Of a stretch of DNA of 34,683 nucleotides, positions 21,286 to 31,714 are shown one piece after another. The position numbers were made by a program, and so were the translations under genes. The DNA lies in contig WHUZ01000197.1 of the NCBI GenBank assembly GCA_015179045.1, positions 1 to 34,683 on the forward strand. Reading direction: 5' to 3'. The DNA comes from Kalaharituber pfeilii (taxonomy: Eukaryota; Ascomycota; Pezizomycetes; Pezizales; Pezizaceae). Each line of letters starts with the position of its first letter. The stretch's first letter is position 1. Under the pieces are notes generated by a model. That model saw nothing but the letters and a program-made list of their open reading frames with translations. It searched no databases and had not been told where the DNA came from.

Positions 21286-21340
21286 TATTATTAGGGGTGA
21301 ATCCTAGTATTCTGGTTCCAATCTAATACTCTTGATCCAG

Positions 21341-21442
21341 TGTCTTTCAGAACGTGTCTTGAGGTAAGTATGATCCACCATGGCAATCAGATGTCTTCCA
21401 GAACACGTCCAAAGGCAAGTGTGTTCCAACGTGGCATCATGA
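21341..21442. repeat. 51-bp direct repeat (2 units)
   Basis: TGTCTTTCAGAACGTGTCTT (21341) and TGTCTTCCAGAACACGTCCA (21392) start units that agree through GGTAAGT/GGCAAGT and GTGGCAT. Like 20453-20699 this block keeps many CA and TG dinucleotides. Confidence 0.7.
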
Positions 21443-21899
21443 TTCAGTTCCAGCGCAATATAATGATTTAGGTATATTTTAGTACAAGATGCCTATCAGA
21501 TCAAACTGAGATCAAGATCTATATAGTTCTTGTGTCAGAATGTTAGATATAGATCATTGATTCAAGTAATAGCTATGATGGTCTAGGATCTATAAAATAG
21601 ATAGAGTTATTGCTTTGTTCTATATATTTAGAATGGCTATGAGAATTCAAGATAAACATTACCAGAATCTATGTGTTTATATACTCTAAAATAAATAAAC
21701 AACTAGTTGTTCTATCTACCTACAAGGCAATTCTTAAGTGCATATCAGAACCAAACTACTCTTATTTTAGGCTTTACAACAACTTTCGAAAAGAACTCTA
21801 AGTATATAATCTGACATTGAGTATAATTGAGGACTTAAACTCCTGTAAATTGTGAGTACAACAGTACTTCAATTTTGATTCACAGTATTTATATAGTGC

Positions 21900-23000
21900 A
21901 ATAGAGGTAATTGCTCCTTTAAGTTATTCCCGAAAGAGGGCTAAATATCTGGCACATTAGTTATCTGACTCTATATAGTAGAAAAAATAGTTACTAAAAA
22001 AGATGAAATATCCAACTTTAAGGTGCTATTAGGATAGGGAGATAAGGATGTAGAATATGCTACATAGAGGGATACTCTAAAAAACTATTGTATTAATAAT
22101 AATATTATAAGTAAGTGACAAGCAGGGAAAAATAAATAGAAGAAATTAGAGGATGAAGCTAAGAGAATAGTTGAATTCAAAAGATCTACCAAAACTCTCT
22201 TAGCACATAATGATAACTGAGCATATGAAGCATTCAAAGCCCTTCTCATTGATGCATGCATGCAAGAAAAGATAAGAGACTGAATAAAAAGCTATGACTT
22301 GCTGTCACTGAATAGCAGTAAAATAATTCTATTCCTGCTGGTGATATACTCAATAGCATCGGGGAAGAATTATTAGATATCAGAAAGAAGACTCCAATAA
22401 AAGTCTTCATTTACGATCTCAAGGTTTAGGAGTATTATTTGGATGGTAACAATGTACTCTAGTGGAAAACTTGTCTCACAAAAGTTATTTTCATTCTAAA
22501 AACATAGAGTTTGTAGGAGATAGTTACTACAATTCGAAAGCAGGTCCTGGCAGGAAGGTTTTCCCATACTATCTATAGGGCAACTACAAAGCCCTATGCA
22601 AATGCCAGTGTGCCGGAAACTGATATTATACATCTGTTTTCTGATACTGAACTGGAGGTACTTCTCGAGAGTACTAATTATAAGCCTATCTATCTCTTAG
22701 TAGTACTTAATGTAGCTACTCATGAAGACATACTTGACCTCGAGGAAATTGGGTATTTTAATAAAGATAAATACAATATTAAGAGTAATATATATGAGAA
22801 TCTAGTAGAGGACTCTAACATTCATTAGGTCTTGGCTTAAGCCAGTGAGGAGATGAGAAAGACAGAATTTAAATCTCAACTGAACTATAGTAATACTTGA
22901 GAAGCTGCAGGAATGGTAGCTAGGATTGCTGTACTCAACTACTGGAAGTGGGCAAAGGAAGTCGTTTGAGATTATATGGTAAGTTGTTCCTTATTAGTTT
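21900..23000 (+). pseudogene. Decayed gene-like region in X, product unknown
   Basis: Coding-like stretches in shifting frames are broken by TAG/TAA. One frame gives KKLEDEAKRIVEFKRSTKTL, LAHNDN and AYEAFKALLIDACMQEKIRD (about 22140-22270). Another gives IGEELLDIRKKTPIKVFIYD (about 22360). From 22610 an open stretch reads MPETDIIHLFSDTELEVLLE, ESTNYKPIYLLVVLNV and EDILDLEEIGYFNKDKY, ending at 22828. A GGTAAGTT...TTTTCAG stretch at about 22978-23012 could be an intron. I recognise no family; the mixed charge and repeated EE/LE motifs do not identify one. It could be a captured host gene or a transposon protein. Confidence 0.4.
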
Positions 23001-23099
23001 TTCAGTTTTATAGTCATTGATTTAGATCTAAACAAAATGTATAGGATAGACCATTGTAAATTACTCTATAATTAGTTTAGAGTAAAGAAAATATTATAT

Positions 23100-23465
23100 G
23101 GGAGGAGTCCGATACTACAAATAGGCTTAGTGACCAGCTGGGTTGTTTCACGTTGAATATCTTGATTTTAGAATTTGTTATTTTTGTCTTTCCTTTTTAT
23201 TCCCTTTTGCTGTTTTTGCTTATATTCTTACTTTGACCTACTACTGAAAGTAAGTTTTTTTCTATGTAATTTTTATAATTACTAATTCTGGAGTAGGATT
23301 GTAGCTATATGTCAAAGGCTGTCCAACACCGTAGATAGGTTAACTGACTTGAATAGAATGTCTTTAATTTTGAATTTGTTATCTATATTCATTTTTTTTT
23401 TTTTTTTTATTTTTATTTTATCTTATATTTTCTATTTCTCTATTATCTACCTTTTTTATTCCTTA
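23100..23465. repeat. Duplicated T-rich block (about 215-bp spacing)
   Basis: AATAGGCTTAGTGACC...GAATTTGTTATTTTTGTC (about 23118-23190) resembles GATAGGTTAACTGACT...GAATTTGTTATCTATATTC (about 23333-23390). A run of about 18 T follows the second copy. Pyrimidine-rich sequence of this kind occurs in fungal promoters, but no gene start follows. Nothing else is seen up to 23590. Confidence 0.4.
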
Positions 23466-23619
23466 TAGTTCTACATTATCTGTCCCTATCTCTTATAACA
23501 TTTACTTCCTTTTCTGGCTGTAATAAATACTTACTCATTGAAGCTATTTTAATACTTTCTAAACAACTGCCATATTCATAGCAATTTGAATTAAGAGCTT
23601 AATCAATAAGTACATACAA

Positions 23620-23765
23620 TATTTATATACTTCTCTTGCGAAGACCCAGCACATTGGCAGACTAATACAATATACAGATAATATAATCTCATAAGCTTCT
23701 CTTACGAGAACCAAGTGTATCAGCCGACTGATATAATGTATAGTGATAGGATCTCATAAACTTCC
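23620..23765. repeat. 66-bp tandem repeat (about 2.2 units)
   Basis: CTTCTCTTGCGAAGACCCAG begins at 23630 and CTTCTCTTACGAGAACCAAG at 23696; each unit ends ATCTCATAA(A/G), and a third start CTTC follows. No coding signal. Confidence 0.75.
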
Positions 23766-23999
23766 AACTAAGGATACTTACTGACCTATCCCTAGACTGA
23801 GAATATATGCACTAATAGTAGAATTTTAATAGATATAAGAGAAACCAAAAGGTATATCAAGTAATATATAGCTTCTTCGATTCATGATCCTCTATCTTTT
23901 TTCTTACACTCTACTCATTTCACTCAGTCTCTATCTGCTCCTTATTATTCTTTTCTTTTCCTCTCATCTACTACCAAACTTTATTTAATATCTGAAATA

Positions 24000-25430
24000 T
24001 CTAGTAGTACATTTATAAGAAGAAGAGCCAAGACAAATGATGATAGCATGCTAGTAGAGAAGTCCAAAAAAGCGACAATCTTTTTTAAAGATAGTGTAGA
24101 AATCAAAGATTTATATTATAGTCAAGAAGGCTACAAGTAAAAAAATAATCATATAGGTGAGTTTAAAACACTTTATCTCTTAGTAAATCCTTAAACTTAC
24201 TTATTTGATAGATAATTTCGAATAAACGTGATTCAAGCAATGATGGTAGAGAACAGGATATAGAGAATCTAAGGCATGATATTAATGATGAAGAGAAGCT
24301 AGAATCTGATGCAGAGGAATCTTAACAAGATTCTGAGGCAGAGATTGACTCTCGCCATGCAGTTCAATAACAAACTCATAGAGGGGTCCGATCTCGAGTG
24401 TTCTATAGTATTTCTTCCTATATATTAAGGGTTAGTAATTTGGATAGAAGAGATTGTTAGGAATTTAATACTTTTTGATTATCTGCTATTAAGTGCTAGT
24501 AAAGTAGTGGACATGCTTGAAGAATTGTGAGGTATAGCTGAGCAATAGGCTAGGTAAGTATAAAGTTAAAATTAAAGCTATTGATTCATATGTAAGTCAA
24601 TATATCTTATTCCAATAGGACCAGTAATGATTGCTAATATTCTGTAGCTTAAGAGCATTCATTCGAGAGTAAGATTACAGTTAGTATATAAATGCTAAGA
24701 TATAGGGATAAATTTGTATAGACTTAACTATCTCTTCAGCAGAGATAAAAGCTGCCAAAGTGAAAGAAGTTGCTACTCTATGACTATTTTATATGTGAGG
24801 AGAAATGTTACATAGTAGATACTTGATATGACAAGTAGTTGAATCGATACTTACTCTTATAGGGGATGGAAAATCAGTTCATAGCTGAAAAGATTATTGA
24901 GTTAATCTAGAATAAGTACTTTATGAGTACAAAAAAGCAGAACAATATTGACTTCAGATTCCTGGATAGAATAAACAAACAATTGATCTGCCTAGTCATC
25001 AGTGTGATATAGTATTGTCTAAAGGTATAGAGTCTTGGAACTTTCAACCAAAATAGTATTGAGTTCAAATTTGAAACTACCTTTTATAAGTACAAATCTG
25101 ACGTTATAAGAAGAGTTACTAATATATAGCAAGCCATTTATAACCGCCTTATCAAGACCTGAGAGGACCATTCAGACCAGGTCCAAGATCTTATTGTAGC
25201 AAATATAGAGGTACAGGTGAAAGATCAGCTTCTCTAAAAAATAAGGCCCATAGACCAGGAGATAGTGGTATATAGTATGGTAGGCAATATGGATCAGTAG
25301 GAGATAGAGTTAAGAGAGCGGCTGTTCGATCACCACCTCCATAGAGACCAGCCTACCACTACATGATAAGCAACTCTAGCTCAAAGTGATATATCCACCG
25401 AGCAGGATATATAGCATCAGGACTAGTGCA
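24000..25430 (+). pseudogene. Decayed intron-containing gene in X, product unknown
   Basis: Two segments look like spliceosomal introns: GTGAGTTTAAAAC...TTTGATAG (about 24157-24211) and GTAAGTATAAAG...CCAATAG (about 24555-24619). The first exon side reads acidic sequence (NLRHDINDEEKLESDAEES, DSEAEIDSRHAVQ). After the second intron two frames both look partly coding. One gives SIEFKFETTFYKYKSDVIRR, QAIYNRLIKT and VQDLIVANIEVQVKDQ. The other gives ICIDLTISSAEIKAAKVKEV and VESILTLIGDGKSVHS. Stops are mainly TAG. I cannot choose the frame or name a family. Introns argue for a nuclear gene or DNA transposon rather than a processed copy. Confidence 0.45.
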
Positions 25431-26050
25431 CTGTATTGATATATTGTATCAGGCCTTGCTTTCCCAACTTTGCTTTCCCTGCTTGACTTTTCTCGCTTTG
25501 CTTTCTCGGCTTTTCCTATCTTTTTGGGTTCTTTATCTCTATCACCTTCTTCTCTCTACATATTCTCTGATATATCCTTTTCTTCCTTGTTTCTAATTGT
25601 CTCTTATCTCTGGTTGTTTAATGTCTTGTTTTCTACAAACTACTAGTGAAAACTATGTGCTATGTCTGCTTTATATTGCTTTCTACTTGTTTTCTCCTCC
25701 TTTGTTACTATTTCTTACTTTCATGATTGTTTATTGTTTTCTAGTCTTTATATAGTGTATTGAAAGTATGCCGTATTGTGAACAAGAGGCAGAAATAACT
25801 ATCCAAATAACTACAAGTATAATATTATCTATTATATTTATAAAAATTTACATTAGTAACCATTACATCAAACTTAAAATAAGGCAGGAACCTATACTTG
25901 CTAGACATATTGAATATCTGGAATTTCGTATTTTGGAAGTCCTGTATTACTTACATTGATAGAAGATTCTACAATACTGTAAATAATAGCATACATTAAT
26001 AAAGAGATCTGACATTTCCAAGGTCAGATGTCTGACATGCTGTGTCTACA
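25431..26050. other. Pyrimidine-rich tract and unassigned DNA
   Basis: From about 25440 to 25760 the plus strand is strongly C/T-rich (TTTGCTTTCCC, CTTTGCTTTCTCGGC, CTTCTTCTCTCTAC), like a fungal promoter or 3' flank. A 63-codon open frame at 25768-25959 is AT-rich and Ile-rich and resembles no family, so it is not called. Region X must end and gypsy A resume somewhere between here and about 26280, but I see no clear boundary or repeat. Confidence 0.4.
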
Positions 26051-26279
26051 AGAAATTTCAACTTCAGTAGCATAATACAGTTTGTATCGGAATGTTGAGA
26101 ATATAGGTGAATTCAACATATAGTTGAGAAAATAACTCAATTGAAGCTGTTATTGAAAAACTGAGTTATAGTTCAAAATGAAGATGCTTTGAAGCTAGAG
26201 TTGATAATATAGGATTGTTCGAGTTGTAATTATTAATATACCTCTAAATTTATAATATATAATATAAAAATTGCAAATT

Positions 26280-27060
26280 GCTAGATACTATAGTAAATAC
26301 TTTCCTATTGCAGAGGTGAGCTGATTCAGAGTAGCATCCGGACTCTGTATATAAAAAGGGTATATCACTATGTAAAGTAGTTGACGTCCTGTAGTATTGG
26401 TGCATCTGATACATATAATGCCTTAGGACATGAAAAATTTTCTTACTAATGGAGATAGCTATAGACTTTGTTGGAGAACTACTAAGGGCTTTAATGCTAT
26501 TTCAGTTGTTACAAACCGGTTTACCGAAATATAATGCTGTACTATACACTAGTAAAGAATACTTGTACAACTTGAGATGTTGCCAATATCTTCAATAATG
26601 TCTCCAAGCAATTTAGTCTACCCTACCATATCTTCATAGACACAATTCACCTTAGTCTTTCAGAAAGACATTATATTCAAACTCAATACAGAACTCCAAC
26701 TCTGTACCACTTACCACTCCCAGACCGACAGAGTCTCTGATATAGAACATCTAATATTATAGAGAGTATATAATACAGACTACTAAATAGTATCTCTATA
26801 TTTGACATGACCAAACTATAGCAGAGATGATAAGATTTGGGAAATAATTGAAACTCTTCGTAGATCATTGGAATCTATCAGAGAGTTCTATAATCAATAT
26901 TCGAGGAAGCCTTCGAGACCTTATGGTCCAATAAAGTATTGATACTCATAGGACAGAGTATATTGTACAAATAGAAATTCTGTGCAGCCATGCTACTTGG
27001 ATAGTTTATTGATGTAAGTACCTTTTCCTTACAAAGACTTTTTCCCACTAGGTTTTATTT
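26280..27060 (+). pseudogene. Gypsy A copy 2 integrase, decayed
   Basis: The sequence resumes gypsy pol: IRTLYIKRVYHYVK and a Cys remnant of the zinc-binding HHCC region, then NALGHEKF and, in the core, a MEIAIDFVGELLRALM-like stretch at about 26449 that carries the first catalytic Asp. Later TPTLYHLPLPDRQSL matches the usual 'YHPQTDGQSE' segment, with the expected TDG lost. TEYIVQIEILCSHATWIV may be the C-terminal end. Frames shift several times. It is separated from RNase H (ending about 16930) by some 9 kb of inserted DNA. Confidence 0.8.
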
Positions 27061-27250
27061 TCAGGAAGGTTTTTAATAGCTCACTGATGATGAGTAAAAG
27101 ATATACTAGTCTCACCATCGGCTATGGGCAACTGGAGTTTACCTCGTATATTACTTTGCATATAAGGTACGCCCATAGCTAAAGAATAAGACTCACAATC
27201 CCAATTAGTTTAGTTTTCTATTAGTAATTGTTACTTAGAATGAGTACTCT

Positions 27251-27264
27251 AAATAGGGGAGCAA
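27251..27264 (+). promoter_or_regulatory. Polypurine tract of gypsy A copy 2
   Basis: AAATAGGGGAGCAA sits directly before the TGTTATGG start of the 3' LTR, the position and composition of a plus-strand primer site. Confidence 0.65.
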
Positions 27265-28004
27265 TGTTATGGCTAAGGTGGAAACTTGCCTACCACTATA
27301 GCAAGAGGTAAGGGTTCTACTACTAATTAGCTGCCATAGCTAAAGGTGAAGACTTACCTGCTAAGAGAAAAACACTGACCCTGTAATTAAACATAAGACC
27401 AATACTGATTGACTAAACTGATCACCTATTAGGCTTGGCTATTGATTCTCATATCATTTAGATAGGGCAGTATTACGGAAGGGTATGTCATTCAGAATGC
27501 AGCTTAATATATATACTTAAGTTATAGAAGCTTTATTAATATATGTATATATATTAGTATATTTATTATCTTTGTCCCATACTATTTTTACATATTTTCA
27601 TTATATATGCCTATTACCATAAGTATTGGCATTGATAAGGAATCACCATATTGCTAGCTAATTATTCATTTGTTAACTCCTTATGTATGGCTATGCTAAA
27701 GTCTATATAAGTGCTGGCTAGTAGTAGTATAGTTAGAAGAATCAAGATATAAGTGATATTCTAAGTTTTTTCATAAACTCTAAACCTATCGTTGCATCAT
27801 TATATTCATGAATCACTCCATTCTGCTATGTGCCTCCCACTGAGTAGCTGCCCTTCTAGTCTACTGTATATACCTCTGTAACCATTCCAATCCACCATAT
27901 TCATACTTTCGAGATAATGCCGGCATCGCTATTTTCTCTACTATAGCCGTAATATCTGGTCTCTTCTAGTACCTACTAGAGCCAAACACCTCATGCCTGT
28001 AATA
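27265..28004 (+). repeat. 3' LTR of gypsy A copy 2
   Basis: 740 bp, from TGTTATGGCTAAGGTGG to CTGTAATA, followed at once by TGAAG (28005-28009), the target duplication also found at 12385-12389. Similarity to the 5' LTR stops exactly here, which fixes the end. Confidence 0.93.
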
Positions 28005-28049
28005 TGAAGCTGCTGCTTACCATAGGCTTGCTGTTAAAATTGCTAGTAC

Positions 28050-29090
28050 ATTACCAAGGTCTGCCATACCTATCAAATTTAGCATATTCTATAGTATATT
28101 ATACTATTGAGAGAGGCCTGTTATACTTATTAATAGAACCCATACTACAGGATATAGCATTGTCAAGAGGGGTCTGCTATAGCTGTTGAATTCAGCTTAT
28201 TCTGACTAATCATATGCTATCGAGAGTACCTCTCATTATAATTTATTAGGTAGCATGTATATAATAAAATAAAAAAAAAAAAAATGAGAGGGCCTGCTAT
28301 ACCCATTAGTAGAGCTTATTGTTTAGCATATTGAGCACTGTTAAGAGGGCCTGCCATACCTATTAGTAGAGTTCATTATATAGCATATTGAGTACTATCA
28401 AGAAGGCTTGCTATACCTATTAGTAGAGCTTATTGTGTAGCATATCAAGTACTATCAAGAGGGCCTACTATACCCATTAGCAAAGCTTATTATATAGTAT
28501 ATTGGGCACTGTTGAGAGGGCCTGTCATACCTGTTAAATTGAGCTCATAGTGTTATATTACATGCTAGTAAGAGGGGCTACCATACCTATTAATTGCATT
28601 TATACTATAGCATGTCAAGTGCCAAAAGATACTACTATACCTGTTAACAGAGCTTATTCTACAGCATATCAAGTACTGTTGAGAGAGCCTGCCATATCTA
28701 TTAACAAAGCTTATTTTTTAGTATATTGAGTACCATTGAGAGAGACTACCATACCTATAAAGTTGAGCTCATATTGCTATATCTTATACCGATCAGAGGA
28801 GCTATTATACCTATTAATTGAGCTCATTCTGTGGTATATTGAGTGCCAAGAGAGGCTGCTATACCTGTTAATAGAGCTCAGTCTGTAGTATATTGAGTAC
28901 TATTAAGAGAGCCTGCTATACCTATTAAGTTGAGCTTATATTACCATATCATATGCCAGTAAGAGAGGCTACCATATCTATTAATAGTGCTTATTCTACA
29001 GTAAATCGGGCTGTTATAGGCATTGTCACAGAGAGTCTGTTATGCCTATCAAATTCAGCTCATAGTGCTATATCTTGTGTTATCAAGTAT
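28050..29090 (+). repeat. 57-bp satellite array, left arm (about 18 units)
   Basis: The core GGCCTGCTATACCTATTA(G/A)T recurs. GGCCTG-type starts fall at 28291, 28348, 28405, 28462, 28519 and 28576, each 57 bp apart. The unit continues AGAGCTTATT, TATAGCATATTGAGTACT and ATCAAGAG. Some units carry the variant AAGTTGAGCTCATATTGCTA. An A15 run lies inside the array near 28271-28284. The same repeat in the opposite orientation forms 31715-32556. The open frame at 28004-28189 spans the LTR/array junction and is not a gene. Confidence 0.9.
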
Positions 29091-29549
29091 AGTAGAGATG
29101 AGTATATATAGGTATAGACAGAAACAGATAACCATCTAGCCTTTAGGTATGAGGAGGTAGAATATCTAGTAGGATGGGAAAAGTGGGAAGATACAGATGA
29201 GAAAGAGTGGAAGAAAAAGGAAGAAGTGGATGTACTTAAGTACTGAGGAGTTTTTTGGATCACTAAAATTCTAAAGTAGAAGAGGATAAATTTTCCTTTA
29301 TTCAAGCATGGTAGTAGAGGTACTATATAGTTATTTTAATTAGTGGGGTAGGATATTCTCAAAGAGTAAACTAGGGCAGTTTTTTGTATATAGAGAAGGT
29401 AGCAAAGGAATACTATACTTAGACAAGCCTGCCTTCAACTTTAAGAGTTTAGACTTAGAGGCTCAACTAGGTGCATGTAGGGCTATGTTTAAAAAAAAAA
29501 AAAAAAAAAAAAAGATATTATTAAGTAGAAAGAGTCATACCTATTAGAT
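29091..29549. other. Core of H, left part: possible chromodomain relic and poly(A) run
   Basis: On the plus strand at about 29145-29240 a frame reads RYEEVEYLVGWEKWEDTDE and then KEWKKKEEVDVLKY before a stop. The spacing Y-L-V-x-W-x-x-W followed by acidic residues resembles a chromodomain core, but key parts are missing. An A23 run at about 29490-29512 could be a retrotransposon tail; no SINE or LINE head is recognisable upstream. The minus-strand frame at 29060-29305 is the shadow of this purine-rich stretch. Confidence 0.3.
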
Positions 29550-30379
29550 TTACTATATTAACTTACTTAAGAGGTAAAATACAAATATGTGCTTTGGTAG
29601 TTTTGGTAAGTTTCGATAACGGAGATGCTTCATCATGGCCAATTATATAAATAAAAAACTTAGAATATATTCTTATATAGAAAGAACTTTAAGTGGAAGT
29701 ATTATAGCTTTCACTGATAATAGTTCTTTTATTAGAGTGGGCCATCCAACTCAAGGTAAATACTCTTACTGGATCCCATCCTAAGTGCTTTTTCTGATAG
29801 TAGCTTTCTATGAAGACTAAGGCCTTGTTTCAATCTACTGAATCTATAGTCTAGTCCATTACCTATTAGGTTTTAGACTTATTAGCTTCTCCTAGTACTA
29901 AACTTAGCCTAGTTATCTTTTCTAAAGATAATAGAGTAGTATTTCTAATTAGGACCCTGTGGTGGCTTACTCTACCAAGCCATAGGTAACTGACAGCATC
30001 CTGTCCTGATTATTCCTAGGCTTCCTACTTAGTACTTACTATTATTTCCTAATAATATTATACTACTAATGAAGTGACCGTTCTAGTAATAACTATCTTA
30101 TTAGGAGATTATAAACTCTGTATTGACTATGTCAACCTCTATAACAGCTTCTTAGTACTACTGTACATGTATTAGGCATAGGTATGCTAAATTACTATGA
30201 TACTAGCCTCAACAGCATGGAGACTGATAGTGATATAACTCCCTAAAAAAGAAAAAAGAAAAAAAAATACTAATATTATACCAAAACATATAGTAGTGTG
30301 ATTAATAGTGCTCAAAGTTCTACTACGACTACACTAGTATGTGTTTGTGTTTTACTTCTTAAGTAAGTTAATACAGCAG
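29550..30379. mobile_element. Element C: 830-bp TIR element inside H
   Basis: The left end TTACTATATTAACTTACTTA, continuing AGAGGTAAAATACAAATATGTGCT, is the inverse of the right end (reverse complement CTGCTGTATTAACTTACTTA, then AGAAGTAAAACACAAACACATACT). About 44 bp match, with transitions only in the first 30. No transposase is seen in the 740 bp between. An A-rich stretch lies at 30243-30268. The flanks TATTAGAT and TTTATTAT do not give a clear target duplication, so the exact ends may be off by a few bases. This is a non-autonomous DNA transposon of the MITE kind. Confidence 0.7.
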
Positions 30380-30394
30380 TTTATTATATGCCAT

Positions 30395-30510
30395 TGCAAC
30401 TAGCAACCTGGAAATATACTAATTTATAGCCCATCACATATATATTATACTATAGTAATATAAACTAGCAACTTAGAAATGTACTAATCTACATACTACT
30501 AAAGTCTGCT
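30395..30510. repeat. Direct repeat, about 65-bp period (2 units)
   Basis: ACTAGCAACCTGGAAATATA, then CTAATTTATAG (about 30399), and ACTAGCAACTTAGAAATGTA, then CTAATCTACAT (about 30463). A short coding-like stretch on the plus strand at about 30600-30700 (ISIKQYPKRAFLGYYDLARF) follows but is too short to identify. Confidence 0.6.
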
Positions 30511-30714
30511 TACTAACTTTTGTGAACAGCAATTAGTAGCTGCAGTGGCCGACTAGTAGTCTAATGAGTGGCTCTGTGAGCTGCTAAATGAGAAACTTCT
30601 TTAGCATAGTATAGGCTTCATCTCAATTAAGCAATATCCTAAGAGAGCATTTTTAGGATACTATGATCTTGCCAGATTCAGAAAATTGACTGCCCTGAAG
30701 ATGTCAGGCATATT

Positions 30715-31195
30715 AGATAGGCTTATTAAGTATATTGAGTGCACATATAAGATATTAGGTATATTGAATATATGAGTATATTAAGTACATATATCAGATA
30801 TTGTATATGTCTATGAAAGATTGGGCAAATTGGGTACATTGAGCATATTGGATATATTGAGTATATTAAGTATGCACTTCTTACTAGTATATTAACTCTT
30901 AAGTATAACAAGTAAATCAAGATGCTAACAACTATGTAGTATACCGAATATTTCATATATATTAATATATATACTTAATAGGCTAGGGATACCCAGTATT
31001 TTATATGTGTACTCAATAGCTTGATATGCCTAATATGTCTAATACCTTCAAGTATCTCATACATGCACTCAATATACTTGATACATCTAATATGCCCAAT
31101 ACCTTCAGGTATCTCATATATATTCTTAATATATTAAATATGCCTGATATGCCTAACATCTTTAGGTATCTTATATATACACTCAGGCCACAGCT
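30715..31195. repeat. Inner inverted minisatellite of H
   Basis: On the right, units with AATACCTTCAGGTATCTCAT recur at a 57-bp period (ATCTCAT/ATCTTAT at 31054, 31111 and 31168). On the left (30715-30890) related sequence is in the opposite orientation (its reverse complement has CACTCAATATACTTAATA and AATATCTTATATGTG), with less regular spacing. About 120 bp of AT-rich DNA lies between the arms. The open frames 30726-30956 (minus) and 31026-31268 (plus) are this repeat read as protein and are not genes. Confidence 0.65.
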
Positions 31196-31714
31196 ACTCG
31201 GTAGGCTATGGCTACTTGTCAGGCTAGTCCTTAGGCTGCTATTGGACTACTCATTGCCTATTTTTTGAGTCAGCCACTACAGCCATTTATAGGTGTTTAT
31301 ATAAGTCAGCTAGCAGACTATATAGTATGATATGGGCTTAATGAGCTATAGTTTAGTACATTTCTGAGCTGCTAATTAAGACTGCCAGATCCATAGTAGT
31401 ATGAGACCTGCTATAGTCTATGAGAAGACTTGTGAGAAATGAAATAAAAAAAAAAGGTAGTATAAGAACTATGGTATAGGCTAGTCTTATGTCTAGCTAC
31501 TACTGGTACATGTAATTTATGTATTATTATTTTTTTTATATTACGATACTAGGAGTACGAGACTAGGTATGAGTATTGATCAATGTATGCCATTTTTTTT
31601 TTTTCTATCATACTATCCTGCTTGCAGCCTTAAGCTATAGTAAGGTAGTATATACTAGTTGACAGTGCTGAAATTATCCCTTATAGAATTTAGCTGCTGA
31701 TGCATTGGAAACAT
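31196..31714. other. Core of H, right part: no recognisable feature
   Basis: AT-rich, with an A10 run near 31445 and T runs near 31530 and 31593. TGGCTAC/GGCTACTTG words recur loosely at 31190-31330. I see no gene, RNA or repeat boundary here. Confidence 0.5.

Larger units (their letters stand above)
12390..28004 (+). mobile_element. Ty3/gypsy family A, copy 2, with large nested insertion
   Basis: Two 740-bp LTRs in the same orientation and an exact 5-bp target duplication TGAAG (12385-12389 and 28005-28009) define a single insertion spanning 15.6 kb. Native parts are LTR, gag (13130 to about 15500), RT and RNase H (about 15590-16920), integrase (about 26280-27060), polypurine tract and LTR. 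Together these make about 6.3 kb, a normal size for a gypsy element. The remaining 9 kb or so between RNase H and integrase was inserted later (LINE-1 plus region X). Domain order RT-RNase H-integrase gives Ty3/gypsy. All frames are broken. Confidence 0.92.

Noticed and set aside
29490..29512. A23 run as the tail of a SINE or LINE
   Set aside because: No RNA polymerase III boxes, RT sequence or target duplication found upstream; left as part of the H core.
30726..31268. Repetitive Ile/Tyr/Leu-rich open frames on both strands
   Set aside because: They read through the inner minisatellite, whose 57-bp period is a multiple of three, so a stop-free frame repeats by itself.
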